From contig NZ_RBAH01000004.1 of the NCBI RefSeq assembly GCF_003626695.1, positions 1 through 64,000 on the forward strand: 64,000 bases of DNA, written 5' to 3'. Source of the DNA: Paenibacillus ginsengarvi. GTDB lineage: Bacteria > Bacillota > Bacilli > Paenibacillales > NBRC-103111. A model generated the notes under the pieces. That model was not told the DNA's origin. It saw nothing but the letters and a program-made list of their open reading frames with translations, and made no database searches. Both the position numbers and the translations under genes were made by a program. Every line of letters starts with the position of its first letter. The first letter of the stretch is position 1. Below are positions 59,627 through 64,000 of this stretch, in pieces.

Positions 59627-60226
59627 ATGATAAAAGCGATGTCACCCGAAGAACGCCAAACCGAGTCCGTTCAAGACGAGCGCAGCGCGCGGATCAAGAG
59701 AGCCGCTCTGCAAGTGTTCGCCAAACACGGGCTCGCCGGTGCGAAAATGAGCATGATCGCCGCGGAAGCCGGCGTCAGCCAAGGGCTTTCGTACCGGTAT
59801 TACAGCTCGAAGGAAGAGCTGTTCGCCCTACTGGTAGAGGAAGCGATCGAGGAAGCGCAGGCGGCACTGCGTGACGTCAAACATGGGCCCGGCACCCCGT
59901 TCGAGCAAATCCGGGCGATGACGATCCGGATGCTGGACGACAGCCATAAACATTACTTTATGCTCATGCGGCAGGCGCAATCTTCGGACGACGTTCCGGA
60001 CAAGGTGAAACGGCTGCTCCAGCGGTATTCTCCGACGGATTCGATCGAGCATGTCGTTCCCGTTTTCGTTCAGGGCCAGCAGGACGGACAGTTTGGCCAA
60101 GGCGATGCCCGCGAGCTGCTGCTCTTTTACTTTTCCGTCATTTCCGGACTCATGCTGCAGGACGTTCCTGCCTCCCCGAGCGGTTGGTCGCGGCAGACGG
60201 ACCGGCTGATGAAACTGCTGACATAG
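59627..60226 (+). CDS. TetR-family regulator
   Basis: 199 aa. DERSARIKRAALQVFAKHGLAGAKMSMIAAEAGVSQGLSYRYYSSKEELFALLVEEA is the TetR helix-turn-helix, followed by a helical ligand domain. ATG 59639 is an alternative start (GGAG 12 bases upstream); the long open frame before this point is on the SDR gene's other phase. Second gene of the operon and probable repressor acting at 58614. Confidence 0.9.
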   Translation: MIKAMSPEERQTESVQDERSARIKRAALQVFAKHGLAGAKMSMIAAEAGVSQGLSYRYYSSKEELFALLVEEAIEEAQAALRDVKHGPGTPFEQIRAMTIRMLDDSHKHYFMLMRQAQSSDDVPDKVKRLLQRYSPTDSIEHVVPVFVQGQQDGQFGQGDARELLLFYFSVISGLMLQDVPASPSGWSRQTDRLMKLLT

Positions 60227-60239
60227 AAAAAAAGCGCTG

Positions 60240-60269
60240 TTGACATGGCCGTAAAAAGTAGCCTATAAT
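60240..60269 (+). promoter_or_regulatory. Promoter of the leuA T-box transcript
   Basis: TTGACA (60240-60245), 18-base spacer, TATAAT (60264-60269), starting 14 bases after the TetR stop codon. Confidence 0.85.
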
Positions 60270-60275
60270 ACCGAT

Positions 60276-60541
60276 TAACTGAAGATTGAAATGTTGCGAT
60301 TAGAAATAGTAGAAATGAACCCAGCTTCCAGAGAGCCGTTGGCAGGTGCGAAACGGCAGTGACATTCATTTCGAACTCGTCTATGAACAGCTGCCCGAAC
60401 GTTTGGCGTAGGGTAAGACGGAATTCCACCGTTACAGGGATAGATGGTGATGGCCATCGAAGAAGATCATTTCGCATGAAATGAATTAGAGTGGTACCGC
60501 GGGTTCAACCTCGTCTCTATACGTAGAGACGGGGTTTTTTG
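60276..60541 (+). promoter_or_regulatory. T-box leader with a leucine (CTC) specifier
   Basis: T-box GTGGTACCGCG at 60491-60501; the T in TGGTACC fits the A discriminator of tRNA-Leu. Stem I has CAGAGAGCC at its upper part and closes GAAATGAA/TTCATTTC, followed by GAACTCG with CTC (Leu) at 60376-60378. The terminator AACCTCGTCTCTA/TAGAGACGGGGTT with six T spans 60507-60540. Shifting by one would read TCG (Ser), but the downstream gene supports Leu. Confidence 0.88.
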
Positions 60542-60614
60542 TTGATTAAATTCCGGGTTTAATCAACCCCGCTTCACATAGATCTTATACTCAGACCAAT
60601 CGGGAGGAATGGAT

Positions 60615-62147
60615 ATGACACGGAATATTATCGTACTGGACACAACGCTGCGCGACGGCGAGCAGGTTCCTGGCGCGAAATTGAATATGCAGCAAAAGGT
60701 GGAAATCGCTCAGCAGCTCAGACGGCTGAACGTCGACATTATCGAGGCCGGCTTCCCCGCCTCTTCCGCCGGCGACTTCCGGGCCGTACAGGAAATTGTC
60801 CGTACCGTTGGCGATTCCGTTTCGATCACAGCGCTGGGACGCGCGGTGAAAAGCGATATCGATGCCGTGTATGAAAGCATCAAGCTGGCGCAGCATCCGC
60901 TGATCCATATCGTGCTCGGCACCTCCAACATTCACGTGGAGAAAAAGTTCAATCGTTCCAAGGACGCCGTCCTGCAAATGGGAGTCGATGCGGTCGCTTA
61001 CGCGAAAACGCTGCTTCCTCATGTGCAATATTCGACGGAGGACGCTTCCCGTTCGGAATTCGAATATTTGTGGAAAACGATCGAAGCGGTCGTCAAAGCC
61101 GGAGCGACGATCATCAACGTGCCCGACACGGTCGGCTACGCGGTGCCGGAAGAGTTCGGCGAACTGATTCGCAAAATTAACGACAGGCTGAAAAACCTGG
61201 ATGACCGCGTCATTCTGAGCGTCCATTGCCACAACGATCTGGGACTGGCGACGGCCAATACGCTGAGCGCCGTCAAGAACGGGGCGGATAAGGTGGAGTG
61301 TACGATCAATGGGCTTGGAGAGCGGGCGGGCAACACCTCCCTCGAAGAGGTCGTTATGGGGCTGAAAGTCCGCGAAAATGTGTACAACGCCCGTACGGGC
61401 ATTATCACGCAGGAGCTGCTCCGCACGTCCAGACTCGTCAGCCATATGACCGGGCTCGATGTGCAGGTCAACAAGGCGATTACCGGCGAGAACGCCTTCG
61501 CGCATTCTTCCGGCATTCACCAGGACGGTCTGCTCAAAGACAAGGCGGTGTACGAGATTATGTCTCCCGAGGACGTAGGCGCCGAGAGCATGGAGCTGAT
61601 CTTGACCGCCCGCTCCGGCCGGCACGCCTTCAAAAACGCGGTCGAGAAAATGAGCTTCGATACGTCCGACTCGGCGGACTTCGAGATGTTGTTCCAGAAG
61701 TTTCTGGCGCTTGCCGACGTCAAAAAAGAAGTGTACGACCATGACGTGTTTTATCTGGTGTCGGGCCACCGCACGACCAGGCAAAGCGAAAGCCATCTGT
61801 ACACGCTCGAATCGTTCCAGGTCATTAGCAGCGACCAGACGCCTACAGCAACGGTCAAGCTGCGAAAAGGCGAAGAAACGATCGTCGGCAGCAGCGTCGG
61901 GGACGGACCGATCGATGCGTTGTACAGCGTCATCAAATCGCTCGTCGGCCTGGACGTAGAACTCAAGGACTACAAAATCAACAGCTTGTCCAGAGGCAAG
62001 GAAGCCGTCGGGCGGGTGAACATCCGTATCGAATACGAGGGCAAGACGTATTCCGGGCGCGCGATGGATACGGATATTATTAAAGCGAGCGCGACTGCGT
62101 TCCTGAACGGCATCAACGCCATCGTGCTGGATTTGGCCAAAGCCTAA
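60615..62147 (+). CDS. leuA: 2-isopropylmalate synthase
   Basis: First committed step of leucine synthesis: acetyl-CoA plus 2-oxoisovalerate. 510 aa. DTTLRDGEQ (9-17) holds the metal Asp, HCHNDLG (204-210) the two metal histidines, GLGERAGNTSLEEV the acyl-CoA site, and the C-terminal 120 residues form the leucine-binding regulatory domain. ATG 60615 has GGAGG 7 bases upstream; the ATG at 60609 is too close to it. Single gene under a leucine T-box, apart from ilv-leu neighbours. Homocitrate or citramalate synthase are less likely given specifier and sequence. Confidence 0.95.
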   Translation: MTRNIIVLDTTLRDGEQVPGAKLNMQQKVEIAQQLRRLNVDIIEAGFPASSAGDFRAVQEIVRTVGDSVSITALGRAVKSDIDAVYESIKLAQHPLIHIVLGTSNIHVEKKFNRSKDAVLQMGVDAVAYAKTLLPHVQYSTEDASRSEFEYLWKTIEAVVKAGATIINVPDTVGYAVPEEFGELIRKINDRLKNLDDRVILSVHCHNDLGLATANTLSAVKNGADKVECTINGLGERAGNTSLEEVVMGLKVRENVYNARTGIITQELLRTSRLVSHMTGLDVQVNKAITGENAFAHSSGIHQDGLLKDKAVYEIMSPEDVGAESMELILTARSGRHAFKNAVEKMSFDTSDSADFEMLFQKFLALADVKKEVYDHDVFYLVSGHRTTRQSESHLYTLESFQVISSDQTPTATVKLRKGEETIVGSSVGDGPIDALYSVIKSLVGLDVELKDYKINSLSRGKEAVGRVNIRIEYEGKTYSGRAMDTDIIKASATAFLNGINAIVLDLAKA

Positions 62148-62171
62148 ACATCCAGCCGCTCAGCCGAAAGA

Positions 62172-62206
62172 AACCCTCCGAAACCGAAGCTTCGGTTTCG
62201 GAGGGC
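62172..62206. terminator. Bidirectional terminator after leuA
   Basis: CCCTCCGAAACCGAA pairs perfectly with TTCGGTTTCGGAGGG with a 2-base centre; TTTCTTTC follows on the minus strand. Confidence 0.75.
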
Positions 62207-62236
62207 TCTCACGGTGCGGCTCCAACTGCCTGGCGA

Positions 62237-63013
62237 TTAATCGATCAAGCCCGCATACCGCAAGCCGTTGCCAATCCCGTCTTCCTCGACATGGGTCGTG
62301 ATATAATCCGCATAGGGCTTCAGCTCTTCATGGGCATTGCCCATCGCGATACCGAGACCGACCAGAGCGAGCATTTCTTTGTCGTTCAGACCGTCGCCGA
62401 AAGCGACCGCAGCTTCAGGCGAAACGCCGACATGCGCAAGCAGCGCTTCAATCCCCTGCGCTTTCGAACGGTCATCCGGCATAACATCCATTGCCTTCTC
62501 GTGCCAACGGATCATCTTCAAGCCGGGCACCGCGCGTTCGTATAGAGGCTCCTCGGCCGATTCGCAGTGGAGAAACATTTGATAGATCGGCTGCTTTTGC
62601 CAAAATTCCGGATCGTAGCCGGGAAGGTCCACTCGCAGCGAAGTAACGGACTCCAGCATCAGCGGATCGGAATCATTATTCGTATAAAAGGCGGAATGGC
62701 TCTCAAAAACGAGGCTGTGACGATGCCGGGCCGCATGGCTGACAAACGCCTTGACACTCGCCTGCGGGATTTCCCGGCTGAACACCGGCTCCCCCTTATA
62801 AACGACGTACGCCCCGTTCAAGCTCACATAGGAATCGATGCCCAGCGTCTCCAGGAGTGGAGCGAAAAAATAAGGCGCCCTTCCGGTAGCAATGACCGCC
62901 TCTACGCCGCGGCTTTGCAGTTCGCGAATCGCTTGCACCGTGCCCGGCGGAATTTGCTTGCGATCATCAACGAGCGTACCGTCGATATCGAAAAATACGA
63001 TTTTGTAAGACAT
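62237..63013 (-). CDS. Cof-type HAD-IIB phosphatase
   Basis: 258 aa. FFDIDGTLVDD (7-17) provides the nucleophile Asp, ATGR motif 2 at VIATGRAPYF, Lys of motif 3 in DRSKAQGIEAL and motif 4 GDGLNDKEMLALVG. The C2 cap lies between. Members remove phosphate from sugar phosphates or cofactors. ATG 63013 has GGAG upstream. Confidence 0.93.
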   Translation of the reverse strand: MSYKIVFFDIDGTLVDDRKQIPPGTVQAIRELQSRGVEAVIATGRAPYFFAPLLETLGIDSYVSLNGAYVVYKGEPVFSREIPQASVKAFVSHAARHRHSLVFESHSAFYTNNDSDPLMLESVTSLRVDLPGYDPEFWQKQPIYQMFLHCESAEEPLYERAVPGLKMIRWHEKAMDVMPDDRSKAQGIEALLAHVGVSPEAAVAFGDGLNDKEMLALVGLGIAMGNAHEELKPYADYITTHVEEDGIGNGLRYAGLID

Positions 63014-63144
63014 GCCGATTCTCCGTTCGTGTACCAAGCTGAAGGTGGCCGGTCGGACAACTTCGCAATTGCCGTTTTGCCCGCCGTACCCGTCCAACGA
63101 TACCACGAATGGAGCGCTTCGTCCATCGCCTTTTTACATAACGA

Positions 63145-63369
63145 TTACCACAAATACCGCTTATACACCCAACTGCCGATCATGACGATGACGCCCAGTA
63201 CGAGATTAAGCCATCCTGAGAACACAGCGGTTTTGCGTTCTTTTTCCGTCCCGGGGTCCGCTTTGTAATGCTTGGCGTCAACCCATAACATGTACGCGCC
63301 CGAAGCTAGAAACAACCATATAATGTAATTCAGATAACCGATATAGCTGGAGCCCACCACTTGCAACAC
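63145..63369 (-). CDS. Small two-helix membrane protein, CLC_0170-like
   Basis: 74 aa, GTG start. Two helices (GYLNYIIWLFLASGAYMLW and SGWLNLVLGVIVMIGSWVY) flank VDAKHYKADPGTEKERKTA, a pattern I recall from the small CLC_0170 family. It lies 33 bases after the germination gene and may belong to its operon. Start uncertain. Confidence 0.6.
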   Translation of the reverse strand: MLQVVGSSYIGYLNYIIWLFLASGAYMLWVDAKHYKADPGTEKERKTAVFSGWLNLVLGVIVMIGSWVYKRYLW

Positions 63370-63402
63370 ATCCGTTTCATGTATTCGCGCCGTGCTTGCC
63401 GA

Positions 63403-64000
63403 TTATGTGATCTTGCCTCCGACTCTGCGGATGCTGTTGGTCACTTGCACTTCCACTTTAATATGTTTGTAAAGCTCCTCCCATTTATCCTTCGTGCCGA
63501 TTTCTTTATTCCAATAACTCGGCTGTTTGGCCCGGACATATTCCCCGAAGCCGAAAATATCCGCCCCCTTCTGCTGAGTTTTGCGGATCAATTTTTTATA
63601 ATAGTCAGGCGTATACTTGGACATATTCTTCTCGATCTCGGAGATTACTTCCGGCGATAGCTGTACCTCCTCGTTCGATTTCTCCTTCAGATTGCCTTCG
63701 TTATGGATTTTGACGTGAATTTCCGGCTTGTCTCCCACGATAGCTACATCGATGCGGGCTTTCCGGTGGGTAACCTGATACATAATGGCCGTGTTCGAAC
63801 CGGGTATCGTGGCCAGCGTCGAATAGCCGCCCTCCTGCAAATTCCGGATGCCCATAAAAACGCCGATATCGAGCGGCTCCGTCGTTTCAACCAGCCGGTC
63901 CGAACGGAACAAGGCAAGTCCTGCAATCTGAACGCTGTTATCCTTGACCAATCTCGTATAAACGAGAAAAGGATCGGTTCCTTTGGACGATGCGGCGCTC
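63403..64000 (-). CDS. Ger(x)C-family spore germination lipoprotein, C-terminal part
   Basis: The frame runs off the right edge; 198 codons are visible. DPFLVYTRLVKDNSVQIAGLALFRSDRLVE, the GYSTLATIPG stretch and the C-terminal KKGADIFGFGEYVRAKQPSYWNKE...W.....HIKVEVQVTNSIRRVG are diagnostic of the C-terminal domain of GerC-type proteins. These lipoproteins join GerA/GerB-type membrane proteins in nutrient receptors of spores. The lipobox and the rest lie outside the window. It shows that the organism forms spores. Confidence 0.92.
   Translation of the reverse strand, partial: SAASSKGTDPFLVYTRLVKDNSVQIAGLALFRSDRLVETTEPLDIGVFMGIRNLQEGGYSTLATIPGSNTAIMYQVTHRKARIDVAIVGDKPEIHVKIHNEGNLKEKSNEEVQLSPEVISEIEKNMSKYTPDYYKKLIRKTQQKGADIFGFGEYVRAKQPSYWNKEIGTKDKWEELYKHIKVEVQVTNSIRRVGGKIT

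Overview
The window looks like a chromosome segment of a spore-forming, moderately GC-rich Firmicute of the Paenibacillaceae type. Supporting signs are strong AGGAGG ribosome sites with frequent GTG and TTG starts, two T-box leaders, YtxG/YtxH, BdbC-type, DUF1450 and YezD proteins, a Ger(x)C germination protein cut by the right edge, and abundant one-regulator-plus-one-pump modules. The assignment is inference; there is no rRNA to confirm it.

Left part (1-32.6 kb), mostly core genes. An IS5-type transposase fragment abuts two sugar ABC permeases that lack a binding protein. A complete sulfate ABC operon (sbp, cysT, cysW, cysA) follows, then a small tandem repeat array and a YezD-family gene; a second YezD gene lies at 15 kb. 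A glutamine T-box precedes a glutaminyl-tRNA synthetase with an altered HIGH motif. Then come an alpha/beta hydrolase, a coupled nucleotidyltransferase/kinase pair, small conserved membrane and metal proteins, an AI-2E-type exporter, an amidoligase, an SDR, glutamate racemase, a PdaA-like deacetylase, a disulfide oxidoreductase, an NAGPA-domain protein, YtxG/YtxH, KDPG aldolase, a SufR-like regulator, three very small proteins, a holin-like protein and ilvD.

Middle (32.5-38.4 kb), an accessory zone beginning at tRNA-Ala(GGC). The tRNA is followed by an inverted copy of its own 3' part, a second 3' end carrying CCA, and further tRNA-derived fragments at 35.6 and 36.7 kb. Between these lie an AT-richer TetR gene with a fused SDR plus alpha/beta hydrolase under matching operators, a nuclease-like winged-helix protein, and an MFS/HxlR pair.

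Right part (38.4-64 kb), a dense set of efflux and stress modules: DinB, YtrA/YtrB-like ABC system, MacB-like ABC system, MFS/TetR with three operator copies, MerR-TipAS regulator, MHYT hybrid kinase with HD-GYP response regulator, ECF sigma with anti-sigma, TetR/MFS, DrrAB-like ABC exporter, a Tet(L)-like MFS pump preceded by a 20-residue leader peptide that closely resembles the tet(L) attenuator peptide, and SDR/TetR. The window closes with a leucine T-box and leuA, a Cof-type phosphatase, a small membrane protein and the partial germination gene.

The most notable points are the Tet(L)-type leader peptide and attenuator, the scrambled tRNA-Ala locus with its fused enzyme and paired operators, and the GlnRS with HIGS in place of HIGH.
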